Shown here: positions 7,546 through 16,656 of the stretch, piece by piece | How positions within the stretch are numbered: position 1 is the first letter of the stretch | Layout of the letters: every line of letters begins with the position of its first letter | Assembly: GCA_040757115.1 (NCBI GenBank) | Contig: JBFLYA010000024.1 | Coordinates: 1-29,197, forward strand | DNA: 29,197 bases | From: a bacterium | GTDB lineage: Bacteria; UBA9089; CG2-30-40-21; SBAY01 | Reading direction: 5' to 3' | Translations under genes and position numbers: made by a program | The notes under the pieces: generated by a model | What the model saw: only the letters and a program-made list of their open reading frames with translations | Told to the model about the DNA's origin: nothing | Database searches by the model: none

Positions 7546-10500
7546 TGCATCTTTAATGAGTTAGAGTTTTTCTTATTCTTAAAAGCCCATGCTTGTTCCA
7601 TAAATGCTTCAAGCCTTGTCTTAATATTAGTCTGTTGCAACCCGTCATCAACGAATGTGAGCATAGGAATATTTTGATTGAAGATTCTTAGTCTATTAAA
7701 ACACACCGTTGCTAACTTCCCTAAGGCGCAATTAAATCCAAAGGCATTTACCAAACCATCAACTTGTCTTTTTTCAACAAAATCAACGCATTTGCCAACA
7801 AACATCGAAGGAATAACAGGTGCTACCTTTGGATTAACATATTTTTCTGCATTTATCGTTAACCATTTGTTATTCTGATCAGGAAACATCTCAGAATACC
7901 TTGCTGATATTTTTTCAATCCGTTCTTTGTATAATTTTAAAGTAGCACTCACTATCCAAGCAAAGGCTGATGTGCCATATTTTCTCCTCTCCCATAATGT
8001 TGTAACTAATCTATCTGCACCGTAACTTATAAAATCGTGCCATGAAGGTGGAAGAATGATAACACCTCCCATCGCTTCAATACCTGCAAATATTTCAGCC
8101 ATTCCATAATCATGGACTCTTGTATACGCATCGCCAACAATACCAATACGGACCAGATCTCTATCTACAACTTCAACACTTTTTAAGTGATCCATTGCTT
8201 CACCAAAATGTTTTACTAACTGATCTTTTCGAATACCAAGAGCCAAAATATACTTTGCCTTTTCATATACTTCGTCCGTGTTTCCTTTTACTTTTTCATA
8301 AGGTCTGATTTGATATTTATATCGTGATAAATAGTCGTAACAGATAAAAGATTCCCACAATTCTAGAGCAACTTTCATTCCAAAATGCTTTCTCCAGTCC
8401 AAAGGATTGTCAACTACAGGTCCAAATACCCATATTCCGTCAAATCCTTGTTTTATCAGCATTCTTTTATAAAGATCTTTAAATAGCGAAAATCGACAGG
8501 CTTCTTCATATCCGAATAACAAAAATGCCGCTTTTTCAGGATAGAAATCTTCATTAGCAGCAGTTGCAAGTAAATCACCCAATATAACCTGATAGGTGCG
8601 GCACTGTTTTTCATTTGAAAACTTACGGCCTATGGTGTTTGAATACAATGTTGTCTTAGGAATTATCTTACATTTAATACTGTGCTTTTCGAATACTTCT
8701 TTGGCACCGATCATTGATTCACAAACCGGCAATATATATACTATCCTATCCTCTCTCTTAATATCCCTTATTGTGATATTGACTGACGAAGATTTATCTA
8801 TATTGAAAGTAGATTTCACCTTTTTATTCACATCCATACTTTCCCAGAATGCTTCACACCTTGTCAAAATACCCGTCAAAGAATTGTGTTCATCAAATTC
8901 TATTTCTAACCACTGATTATCTTTCAATGCTTCAGTAACGTAGGGTGTTAACATTGAATCCGCAGGACATCCAAATGTCGTTGCCACAATAGGAAGTAAC
9001 CTATTGTTATTGTGTTTATTATAGGTATGAATGAATTCGAGCACATTCATTGTTCTATTACTGGTCTTCCATATAAGATCGATATTTCTAACATTAGAGT
9101 TAGATTCTTCTAAAGGCAAAATATCTCCTGGAATCATTGGCATTTCCAACCCCGCTAATCGTGAAACCAAATTCAAATTGAAGAACTTGTCATGGATTAT
9201 GTAAGGATGACCAATAAGTACAAAAAGTTTCTCAACAGATTTTGCATAATCCAAAGATTCTCTTCCAATATCTTTACACTTTGCAATAAACTCCCTTTGT
9301 GCAGCTATAGCTTTTTTGATAGCGATGAGCGTATCTTTCTCTGAAATATCCAATCTCATTCCTAACTCCACAAAGGCCTTCTCAATATTATTGATCTCCT
9401 CCTTCATTTTAATGGTATGAGTAAGTATATCAATATCCATTGATGCTTTTATAAAATCAGGTACTTGTTGCACATATTGGCAATTATGTGCAAATTTAGT
9501 TTTATAGCCTTCATCCGCCATGTTTAAAATGTACGGTAAGAATATTCTTTGTATTCCTCGCTCATACAAGTCAACAATGGCACCATAGACGGCTTTTATA
9601 GGATAGCAAGTATCAATCAAAATATTCGATAACCCTTTTTCATATATCTGTTTTGAATACTCATTTGAAATTTCTATATTATAACCAATTGCATTAAAAA
9701 ATGTAGCCCACATAGGAAAGAGTTCGTAAAATAACAATATGCGAGGAATTCCAATAACTTCTTTTCCTTCGATTTTGTCACCTTTATACGATAACAGAAT
9801 TTCATTTCTCTTTTTGAAATAGTCTGGATATCTTTTTGATATTGCAATCTTTTCTTTATCAAATTTACCACAAATGCTCCCATGAACTGACTCTTGGCCA
9901 TCATTATACTTGAAACGAGTTAACATACAGAGATTTGCACATCCCTTACATTGCCTCCTCTCACTATTTACCAGTCGGTTTTTAAGCTCAAACCCAACAA
10001 AAGAAGACCTATCTCTTATTTCTTTGGATGTAATGTAGGCAATCCCCAATGCTCCTGATATTTCATGGTGAGGTGGAATTATAATTTCTTTCTTCAAAAT
10101 CTGCCCAAATGCTGCCGCAACACTTTTATTAAATGCTACACCACCCTGGAAGACTACTTTGTCTCCAATCGGTCGATTTCCAACCACTTTTTCAAGGTAA
10201 TTCTTCGCAATTGAATAACTCAAACCAGCCACTATATCCTGTTTAGGTGTATTATTCTGCTGATAATGAATACAATCGGATTCCATGAAAACCGTGCATC
10301 TATTTCCCATATCAACTGGATTATTCGCTGCGATTGCTAAGTCAGAATATTCTTGATTCAAATCTATCTGAAGCCGATCTGCCTGTTCTGATAAGAAGGA
10401 CCCTGTGCCGGCTGCACAGGTTTTATTCATCACAAAATCTACTATAGTACCCTTATTTATCCTGATATACTTTGAATCCTGTCCCCCTATTTCTATGATG

Positions 10501-11771
10501 GTATCAACATCCTGAACCATTATAACTGTTGCAGTAGCCTGTGCAGTTATTTCATTCTTAACAATATCAGCACCAATAAAGTTAGCAATGAAACTTCTGC
10601 CTGAACCAGTAACCCCTACTCCTTTAACTTTAACATTTCCATTACAATATTCACGGAAATCATTTAAACATATTTTCACCGCCTCAAGCGGTTTTCCATG
10701 TGTAGAGGTATAATGTTTATATATTAAGTTCTTATCTTCATCTATAACAGCAATTTTTGTACTCACCGATCCCACATCGATTCCGATATATACCTCATTT
10801 ACAGAGCAGTTATTATATTTGCTTAGTCGGTTAACTTTTGAATCTACTTGCTTTACATACTTAAACGACAAACGTGGTAAACTTAATTTTTCCCTTTTTA
10901 CTTCTGCAATGCTACACAATTTTTCCCGCAGACTTTCTTTTGTTAGTCTCCTCGCGATAATGCCTTTTTTAATTACATACAATGCACATCCAATTGCCCC
11001 CATTATATCAAAGTTGGGAGGAACAATAATGTCGCCCTTATTTAAATTAAGTACTTCGGTAAATGCCTTTTTCATTCCAATATTTGCTGCAACACCACCT
11101 TGAAATAAAATAGGTGGTTTCAATTTTCTGCCTTTAATAAAGATCTCCAGATATGTTCTTGCCAGCGCATAACATAGTCCTGCTGATAAATCATTAATAG
11201 GAACACCTTCTTGCTGGAGATGAATCATATCTGTTTTTGCAAATACACTACACCTTCCCGCAATTTTTGCTGGATTTACTGACCTGTATGCTCCCTCTGA
11301 TAATTCTTCAATAGATATTCCCATCCTGAATGCTTGTTGCTCCAGAAATGAACCCGTACCAGCGGCACATATATCATTCATAGCACTATCGACAATGATT
11401 GTCTCCCCTTTAGTATTTTTATCCAAAAAGATCAATTTTGAATCTTGACCACCAATTTCAATAATACTTTTAGCGTCGGGATAGAAAAAAGCTCCTGCTA
11501 AACCATGTGCTGTTATTTCGTTAATTGATTCACTATCTACAATTCCAACTATTAGTTGTCTTGCACTACCAGTGACTGTGATGCCTTCAAATTCTTCTAT
11601 ATCTACTTCAGAAAATAACCTATCCATACTACGCTTGAGTACATTTAATGGATCACCATGCGTCCTCTGGTAATTACGCCAAATGAGGCGCTTAGTATCA
11701 TCTAATATAGCAAGGTTTAAACTTATTGCCCCACAGTCTATTCCTAAATAATATTTGGGGTTATTTATCAC
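7542..11771 (-). CDS. Giant acyl-CoA dehydratase activase (two BcrAD/BadFG domains plus DUF2229/HgdB-like region)
   Basis: 1409 aa starting at GTG (11769-11771) behind AGGGA. Two ASKHA-fold activase domains are fused. Domain one (about 7-265) has GGQDSK (107-112), CAAGTG (Cys135) and GRCSVF (Cys174). Domain two (about 327-585) has GGQDSK (429-434), CAAGTG (Cys452) and NRCTVF (Cys492). In HgdC-type activases two such cysteines hold a [4Fe-4S] cluster between subunits and ATP hydrolysis drives low-potential electron transfer. A Cys-rich linker follows (Cys608, 611, 615, 634). The DUF2229 region starts near 672, and the C-terminal half resembles the cysteine-bearing dehydratase component. Proteins of this layout are widespread and mostly uncharacterised. 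Embedded here it could feed electrons to a radical dehydration or reduction, perhaps by the IspH-like protein; that link is speculation. Confidence 0.88.
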   Translation of the reverse strand: MINNPKYYLGIDCGAISLNLAILDDTKRLIWRNYQRTHGDPLNVLKRSMDRLFSEVDIEEFEGITVTGSARQLIVGIVDSESINEITAHGLAGAFFYPDAKSIIEIGGQDSKLIFLDKNTKGETIIVDSAMNDICAAGTGSFLEQQAFRMGISIEELSEGAYRSVNPAKIAGRCSVFAKTDMIHLQQEGVPINDLSAGLCYALARTYLEIFIKGRKLKPPILFQGGVAANIGMKKAFTEVLNLNKGDIIVPPNFDIMGAIGCALYVIKKGIIARRLTKESLREKLCSIAEVKREKLSLPRLSFKYVKQVDSKVNRLSKYNNCSVNEVYIGIDVGSVSTKIAVIDEDKNLIYKHYTSTHGKPLEAVKICLNDFREYCNGNVKVKGVGVTGSGRSFIANFIGADIVKNEITAQATATVIMVQDVDTIIEIGGQDSKYIRINKGTIVDFVMNKTCAAGTGSFLSEQADRLQIDLNQEYSDLAIAANNPVDMGNRCTVFMESDCIHYQQNNTPKQDIVAGLSYSIAKNYLEKVVGNRPIGDKVVFQGGVAFNKSVAAAFGQILKKEIIIPPHHEISGALGIAYITSKEIRDRSSFVGFELKNRLVNSERRQCKGCANLCMLTRFKYNDGQESVHGSICGKFDKEKIAISKRYPDYFKKRNEILLSYKGDKIEGKEVIGIPRILLFYELFPMWATFFNAIGYNIEISNEYSKQIYEKGLSNILIDTCYPIKAVYGAIVDLYERGIQRIFLPYILNMADEGYKTKFAHNCQYVQQVPDFIKASMDIDILTHTIKMKEEINNIEKAFVELGMRLDISEKDTLIAIKKAIAAQREFIAKCKDIGRESLDYAKSVEKLFVLIGHPYIIHDKFFNLNLVSRLAGLEMPMIPGDILPLEESNSNVRNIDLIWKTSNRTMNVLEFIHTYNKHNNNRLLPIVATTFGCPADSMLTPYVTEALKDNQWLEIEFDEHNSLTGILTRCEAFWESMDVNKKVKSTFNIDKSSSVNITIRDIKREDRIVYILPVCESMIGAKEVFEKHSIKCKIIPKTTLYSNTIGRKFSNEKQCRTYQVILGDLLATAANEDFYPEKAAFLLFGYEEACRFSLFKDLYKRMLIKQGFDGIWVFGPVVDNPLDWRKHFGMKVALELWESFICYDYLSRYKYQIRPYEKVKGNTDEVYEKAKYILALGIRKDQLVKHFGEAMDHLKSVEVVDRDLVRIGIVGDAYTRVHDYGMAEIFAGIEAMGGVIILPPSWHDFISYGADRLVTTLWERRKYGTSAFAWIVSATLKLYKERIEKISARYSEMFPDQNNKWLTINAEKYVNPKVAPVIPSMFVGKCVDFVEKRQVDGLVNAFGFNCALGKLATVCFNRLRIFNQNIPMLTFVDDGLQQTNIKTRLEAFMEQAWAFKNKKNSNSLKMQ

Positions 11772-11907
11772 TTTCCCTCATCCTTTGCACTAATATCATG
11801 CTCGCAGGAAAAATAAAGAAATCTCCCCTAAGAGCACAGAATGGAATCTGTTCTTCCACCCACTTACATCTTCCATCCTATTTAAAAATAATAAAATTTC
11901 AAATACA

Positions 11908-12795
11908 TTATTCTCCAATTCTTTTCAGCATCTCTTTTGCAACCTCTTTGTACTTTTTTGTTTCAGGAATCCATCTTAAATCTGGGATTATACTTATTAA
12001 TTCTTTAAGGCTCTTTATAGCTAAATTTTTATCCTTTAAGGCTAAATAAGTGTCGGCAAGATAGATATAAGTCCAGGGTGCAGTCGGGCATATCTCTTTT
12101 GCTTTCAAAAGATACTCCAAACTCCTCTTTTTAGAACCGCCAGCAAATTCTGGCAGTTTGTACTCCATTCTCCCTAAAACTCTATAAGCACCTCCTCCTT
12201 CTACAGTTGGATCTATTGCTAAAGATTTATTAAGTGCCTCTCTTATGTCATCAACTAAAAAAAGACTTTGCAAAATGCCTTTGGTTTCGCCATAAAGTCC
12301 ATACATAACACCTAACCAAAAATATCCCTCTGCTCGATCAGAAGCAATTTCAACTGCCCTTTTCGCTATTTCAATTCCTTTCTTATACATAAATATTTTC
12401 TCATCTCTTTTCTTCGGAGGAGAAAAATCGCCGAGATACCAAATATTTCTTGCTAATTTCCAATGGGAATCAAAGTTTTTTGGAATAATCTTTGTAATCT
12501 CTTCATATTTAAGATATGATTCTTCAGCATTAGAGAGAGCATTCCTTTGGGAGTATAATTCATCAGCCCGCATCATCAAATTCTCAATATTATGAGAATC
12601 AGCAAAGGCCTTCCCTATGACTATAAGTAAGAAAGTCACTGCAAATCCTACTCTTTTTACCCTTAAAATTATATTTAATTTTACCAGATACATAATATAC
12701 CTAATCATTTTACTCTGTTGTGTCTTCCTTTCCACAACCTTATTAGATAAATTAGATAAATTTTTTCCTCTTCCTTCTTTTCTTTCTTTCCACAT
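11908..12795 (-). CDS. Exported TPR protein, TRAP TatT-component-like
   Basis: 295 aa. The start is supported by AAGGAAAAG just upstream and lies 9 bp after the ketosynthase stop. The first 48 residues are basic, then comes a hydrophobic segment (about 49-62) ending in KAFA|DS, which looks like a signal peptide; Met30 or Met35 would give a more normal one. The rest is helical TPR-like repeats. The stretch GYFWLGVMYGLYGETKGI, followed by GGGAYRVLGRMEYKLPEFAGG (about 160-215), resembles the TatT-like periplasmic family. Role unknown. Context suggests periplasmic binding or scaffolding for the cluster's product or export machinery. Confidence 0.7.
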   Translation of the reverse strand: MWKERKEGRGKNLSNLSNKVVERKTQQSKMIRYIMYLVKLNIILRVKRVGFAVTFLLIVIGKAFADSHNIENLMMRADELYSQRNALSNAEESYLKYEEITKIIPKNFDSHWKLARNIWYLGDFSPPKKRDEKIFMYKKGIEIAKRAVEIASDRAEGYFWLGVMYGLYGETKGILQSLFLVDDIREALNKSLAIDPTVEGGGAYRVLGRMEYKLPEFAGGSKKRSLEYLLKAKEICPTAPWTYIYLADTYLALKDKNLAIKSLKELISIIPDLRWIPETKKYKEVAKEMLKRIGE

Positions 12796-12804
12796 CTTTT
12801 CCTT

Positions 12805-14139
12805 TCATTGGAATTCAGAAAATATTAATCCTGCATTATGACCGCCAAAAGCGAAAGAATGTGAAAGAGCTACTTTAATAGGATAAAACTTAACTTCTTG
12901 CACAAAATTAAGATCTCTAAGAGGATATTCAAGGTTTCGACAAATATGTGTCTTTTTGTGGAACACACTTAAAGCACTTACCACGGCTTCAATTGCTCCA
13001 CTGGCGCCGATAGAATGGCCAATAAGAGATTTTGTAGAATTCACAAGGGGCTTTTTCTTAAATAAATGATCTATTACACGCGATTCAACTTCATCATTTA
13101 ACTGAGTACCTGTTCCATGGGCATTAATATAATCAATATCTTTGGGTTGAAGACCAGCATACGAAAGCATGTTGCGAATCATCCGACAAATTTCTTGTCC
13201 ATTAGGCTCTATCATTAAAATACTGTAGGCATCAAATGTTTCCGCATAAGATAATATTTCTGCATATATTCTCGCATTATCTCCCATTCGTCTAAGTGCT
13301 ATTCTCTCTTCTTCTAAGATTAATATAGCACATCCCCCTTCACTAAAAAGAAAACCAGAACGATAACAATCAAAAGGACGATTAATTTTATCAGGCACTA
13401 TATCTCCGTGCACTAAAGTATGCGCAACATCAAATCCGCGAAAAACACCACCATATGTATCTCCCATATATTCTACGCCGCCAGCCACAGCAATATCAAC
13501 CTCACCTGATTTTATCGCCTGATAAGCATGGCCTATAGCTACTGTTCCTGAAGCACAGGCCATTGAATATACACGATTTGGTCCCTTTAAACTGTACCGT
13601 AATCCGATTCGGGCAGCACAGGCATTAGCCATGCCCATAGAAATAGCAAATGGATTGAAGCGTGCAGGAGCGGTTTCGAGATATTTCTGAATATTCTCAT
13701 TCACCGCTTTCTTTAAAGGCTGGTATAATAAATAGGCTGTATTCTGAATTATAGACTTAATCCCGCCAATACCAGTACCTAAAAATACACCTACGCTGTC
13801 GGGCATGTTTTTAATCTGAAACACTCTTTTCCTTTCATTGGAAAAAGAGACAGAAAACCCTGCATCTTCCAATGCTTGATGGCAGGCAACCAGTGAAAGT
13901 TTTTGGGAAGTATCAAGTTGCATCTCATCAATCTTATTGATTTGATAATTCTCCCAACATATTTTTGGCAAAGGAGACCAAAATTGTGAATTTGTTATCC
14001 CATATTCTCGCCACATTTCAGGTATTTCACAAATTACACTTTTCCCCTCAAGGCATTTCTCCCAAAAATCATTTACACCCCATCCTATGGAAGTAACAAT
14101 TCCTATGCCAGTAATCACCACTTTCCTCTTGCTACTCAT
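12805..14139 (-). CDS. Beta-ketoacyl-ACP synthase, FabF (KAS II) family
   Basis: 444 aa, slightly longer than a housekeeping FabF (about 410). The thiolase-fold catalytic triad is complete: Cys195 in ACASG, His341 in HGTGT and His375 in GHSIGAS. It catalyses decarboxylative Claisen condensation of malonyl-ACP with an acyl primer. Its ATG overlaps the stop of the ACP gene by 4 nt, so the two are translated together and are probable partners. Placed inside an exporter/AfsA/SDR cluster rather than a fab operon, it is likely a specialised synthase making the chain for the cluster product, not general fatty acid synthesis. No acyltransferase or reductase of the fab type is fused or adjacent. Confidence 0.92.
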   Translation of the reverse strand: MSSKRKVVITGIGIVTSIGWGVNDFWEKCLEGKSVICEIPEMWREYGITNSQFWSPLPKICWENYQINKIDEMQLDTSQKLSLVACHQALEDAGFSVSFSNERKRVFQIKNMPDSVGVFLGTGIGGIKSIIQNTAYLLYQPLKKAVNENIQKYLETAPARFNPFAISMGMANACAARIGLRYSLKGPNRVYSMACASGTVAIGHAYQAIKSGEVDIAVAGGVEYMGDTYGGVFRGFDVAHTLVHGDIVPDKINRPFDCYRSGFLFSEGGCAILILEEERIALRRMGDNARIYAEILSYAETFDAYSILMIEPNGQEICRMIRNMLSYAGLQPKDIDYINAHGTGTQLNDEVESRVIDHLFKKKPLVNSTKSLIGHSIGASGAIEAVVSALSVFHKKTHICRNLEYPLRDLNFVQEVKFYPIKVALSHSFAFGGHNAGLIFSEFQ

Positions 14140-14399
14140 AATTCATCCCTCAGAATATTTGTCTTGATATAGTGGAAAGTATCACCAATTGTTTTGAGTT
14201 TACGAAATTCATTTTCTGAAATAGTACACTTACATTCTGTTTCAAAACCTACCAGTAATGTAATCATTTCAACCGAATCGACTCCCAGATCATTTTGATA
14301 ATGCGTTTCAAAAGTTAGGTTTTCTGTTTTAACATTTAACACATCTGATACGATTTTTTTTATTTTAGCAATTATTTCCTCATCATTAAGCATTTTCAT
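14136..14399 (-). CDS. Acyl carrier protein
   Basis: 87 aa from ATG at 14397-14399, preceded by AAAGGAAGC. The longer open frame (from 14501) adds a basic segment unlike ACPs and lacks a ribosome-binding site, so I prefer the shorter start. The phosphopantetheine attachment serine is Ser42 in LGVDSVEM, followed by helix-two acidic residues. DSV instead of the usual DSL is a mild variant. It carries the growing chain for the downstream ketosynthase, which overlaps by 4 nt. The upstream leader resembles the TATTTTC end of the hairpin repeats seen elsewhere in the window. Confidence 0.88.
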   Translation of the reverse strand: MKMLNDEEIIAKIKKIVSDVLNVKTENLTFETHYQNDLGVDSVEMITLLVGFETECKCTISENEFRKLKTIGDTFHYIKTNILRDEL

Positions 14400-14562
14400 G
14401 CTTCCTTTGAAAATAGGAATTGGTTCTTCTCTCCCTAAAAGGTTTGAATTCTTGTTTCTCTTAAAATATTTTGAGATTCTTGAGATTTTGTGCAGACTCA
14501 TTGAGATTTATTCTAACAATCAATCTCCATACGTCTCTATCAATCTTAATTTAGATATGAAC

Positions 14563-14625
14563 CTAATGCGCTAACAAAAACAACAATACCAAGAGAGCAA
14601 AACCTCTCACAATAACCTTTCTCAT
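14563..14625 (-). CDS. Possible 20-residue hydrophobic peptide
   Basis: ATG at 14623-14625, stop TAG at 14563-14565, with AGGA upstream. The product MRKVIVRGFALLVLLFLLAH has a basic start and a hydrophobic core, like a tiny membrane peptide or an orphan signal sequence. It lies 16 bp after the SDR stop and before the ACP gene on the same strand. It could instead be a relic of a lost lipoprotein. No homologue is known to me. Confidence 0.35.
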   Translation of the reverse strand: MRKVIVRGFALLVLLFLLAH

Positions 14626-14641
14626 AATGTATCCTGTTTTT

Positions 14642-15589
14642 TTAATAGCCATTTAAAGTCCTTTTTAAACCCTCTTCAATAGAAACTTCTGCCCTCCATC
14701 CAAGATCATTTGAAAATCTCGTCCTGGGAAAATCTGCATTAATAGAAACTATATCAATTGCACGCTTTGAAAGAAAGGGAGATTGTTTATTTCCAAAAAG
14801 ATAATAAATCGCCTCAACAATAATTGCAAGTCCCATAAGAGGAATCTTTGGAAGTATCAAGGACGGTAATCTGTAACCTGCGTTTGTAGCAAGCAGACGG
14901 ATAAAATCATGTATTCCTATCTCTCCTTCCTGAATTCCCAAATAGTGTTTTCCTACTGATCTTTCGTCGGTTGCAACCTTCATAAATAATCGGCAAAGGT
15001 CATCTATATAAATCAACGGTGCCGATTTCTCTCCACCTCGTACTAAAAATACCCTATTCTTTCCTAAATAGTGTATAAGAGTAGGCAAAAACTGTTTATC
15101 ACCAGGACCATATATCAATCCCGGATAGACAAAGGTTACCTGTAATCCATATCTCTCAATATATTTTTGCACTATTCGATCTGCTGCCCATTTACTCAGC
15201 GCATAATCTGTTGCAAGAAACTTATACCTGGGGTTTACACGAAGTGCGGCAATTGAAGAACAATGCACAAGACGGCACCAAGGAGCATATTGTATAATAG
15301 TTTGACATATGTTCTCCGTACCATCAACATTAACCTGGCGGAAGCTCTGATGGGAACCATTGTGTACATGGGCGGCAAGATGTACACATACACCAGCATT
15401 TTGCATAAGAGACGATAATACTTCTTTATTACGAATATCTCCATACACAATCTCTGCTCCATTTTTAATAAGGTCCGTAGCCTTCTGAGGTGTATGTACC
15501 AGACAAATAATCTTATTTCCTTCCCGAATAGCCCATTGCGCAAACCGTTTGCCCAGAAATCCTGTTGCTCCTGTTATAGCAATATTCAT
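14642..15589 (-). CDS. NAD-dependent epimerase/dehydratase-family (extended SDR) protein
   Basis: 315 aa. The Rossmann motif TGATGFLG (residues 6-13) is at the N-terminus. Active-site residues are Ser111/112 in HCSSIAAL and the Tyr-x3-Lys pair in YALSK (Tyr129, Lys133). The sequence LIYGPGD in the substrate region is usual for extended SDRs related to 3-beta-hydroxysteroid dehydrogenase and hydroxyacyl reductases. Its ATG overlaps the stop of the IspH-like gene (ATGA), indicating one transcript. Inferred role: NAD(P)-dependent reduction or epimerisation of an intermediate carrying a hydroxy or keto group. A sugar substrate is possible, but no glycosyltransferase is nearby. Confidence 0.85.
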   Translation of the reverse strand: MNIAITGATGFLGKRFAQWAIREGNKIICLVHTPQKATDLIKNGAEIVYGDIRNKEVLSSLMQNAGVCVHLAAHVHNGSHQSFRQVNVDGTENICQTIIQYAPWCRLVHCSSIAALRVNPRYKFLATDYALSKWAADRIVQKYIERYGLQVTFVYPGLIYGPGDKQFLPTLIHYLGKNRVFLVRGGEKSAPLIYIDDLCRLFMKVATDERSVGKHYLGIQEGEIGIHDFIRLLATNAGYRLPSLILPKIPLMGLAIIVEAIYYLFGNKQSPFLSKRAIDIVSINADFPRTRFSNDLGWRAEVSIEEGLKRTLNGY

Positions 15590-16656
15590 AACTGTATTTC
15601 CCTTCCGTCTTTCTGATACTTCCCACGGATAATACCAGTAAGTAACCGTGCATAATATACCGTTTTACCGTACAGTCCTATTGTACACTTTCTATACCAG
15701 TAAGATTGTCTAATTTGTTCCCAATATGCTTTGGGCAATCCTTGTTTTAAATACGCCATAATAGGTTTTTCAGCTTTATTTGGAATCGGAGAACGTACTA
15801 TTAACACCTTTCGGAATACATTTTTATAATACTTCTCGTACCGCAATAATTCTTTTAAACTTGTAATTGTTTTCACTTTCAAACCGCGATTCTCAAGTAC
15901 ATCAAATAGGGAAACCAACGATTTATTGGTGGATCCTGGTGTGGTAATTACCAGTGCTTCATCTATTTCTTTCACCAGAGATTGATCAAGTTCTTCAATT
16001 TCTCTTATGGGGCTGGACGAACTCTTAACCCACATACAATAAGTTTCTTTCATCCTATGTTCACGATAGGGGAATATCGTCTTAATATAGTCAAATATTT
16101 TCAGTGCGTGCACAGGAAGAAATGTAACATACGGTATTAAGTACATTGGTTTTCCACAGGACTGTTCCGCAATACGTTCCCGGTAATTAGCCATTTGCAC
16201 AAGAATCATATCCTTTGGAAACAATGAAGCATAATTTTTAATGAGAAGATGATTGGACTCACATAAGAATACATATTGATACTTCTCGTCGGCTGACTCA
16301 AAAATCCTGCGAACAGCACGAATAAAAGGACATGGAAGATCAATGATTTCAATACCGCGCTCCCGTAATTGTTTTTCTTCATGGACGATGGAATCATAGC
16401 CAGTGTTCACAACTATATAATCCATACCTTCCGATAGGTCCTGTAGAGTATCTACGACAGGAACACCCAAACTTTTGAGCCATTGCAGGTCAACACCAAC
16501 TCTGCCACCATCGTTCGTCAACCAATCGCGAATCACATATATTTTCTTCCCAAAGGGATCCCATGATTTTTTGAGCAAAGTAGGCATGTAGCCTTTAAGT
16601 ATCTTATTTTCCAGCCATTTACAACGTCCATCATGTTTCAGAAAGACATATTCCAT
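15586..16656 (-). CDS. Divergent IspH (LytB)-like iron-sulfur protein
   Basis: 356 aa from ATG at 16654-16656, which has GAGG about ten bases upstream. The frame stays open to 16740 but that region is inside the AfsA-like gene. The fold reads like IspH: a Cys at residue 12 as in E. coli, DLPCPF (Cys109) where IspH has DATCP, and ETYCMW (Cys207) where IspH has its third cluster cysteine. The GSTNKS segment matches GSxNSSN. The three cysteines suggest a [4Fe-4S] cluster. However, the HPE motif of IspH is HLL here (the catalytic Glu126 equivalent is Leu) and the NSSN diphosphate pocket is NKSL. It is therefore unlikely to make IPP/DMAPP and may catalyse a related reductive elimination. It overlaps the AfsA-like gene by 26 bp and the SDR by 4. 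Confidence 0.75.
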   Translation of the reverse strand: MEYVFLKHDGRCKWLENKILKGYMPTLLKKSWDPFGKKIYVIRDWLTNDGGRVGVDLQWLKSLGVPVVDTLQDLSEGMDYIVVNTGYDSIVHEEKQLRERGIEIIDLPCPFIRAVRRIFESADEKYQYVFLCESNHLLIKNYASLFPKDMILVQMANYRERIAEQSCGKPMYLIPYVTFLPVHALKIFDYIKTIFPYREHRMKETYCMWVKSSSSPIREIEELDQSLVKEIDEALVITTPGSTNKSLVSLFDVLENRGLKVKTITSLKELLRYEKYYKNVFRKVLIVRSPIPNKAEKPIMAYLKQGLPKAYWEQIRQSYWYRKCTIGLYGKTVYYARLLTGIIRGKYQKDGREIQL

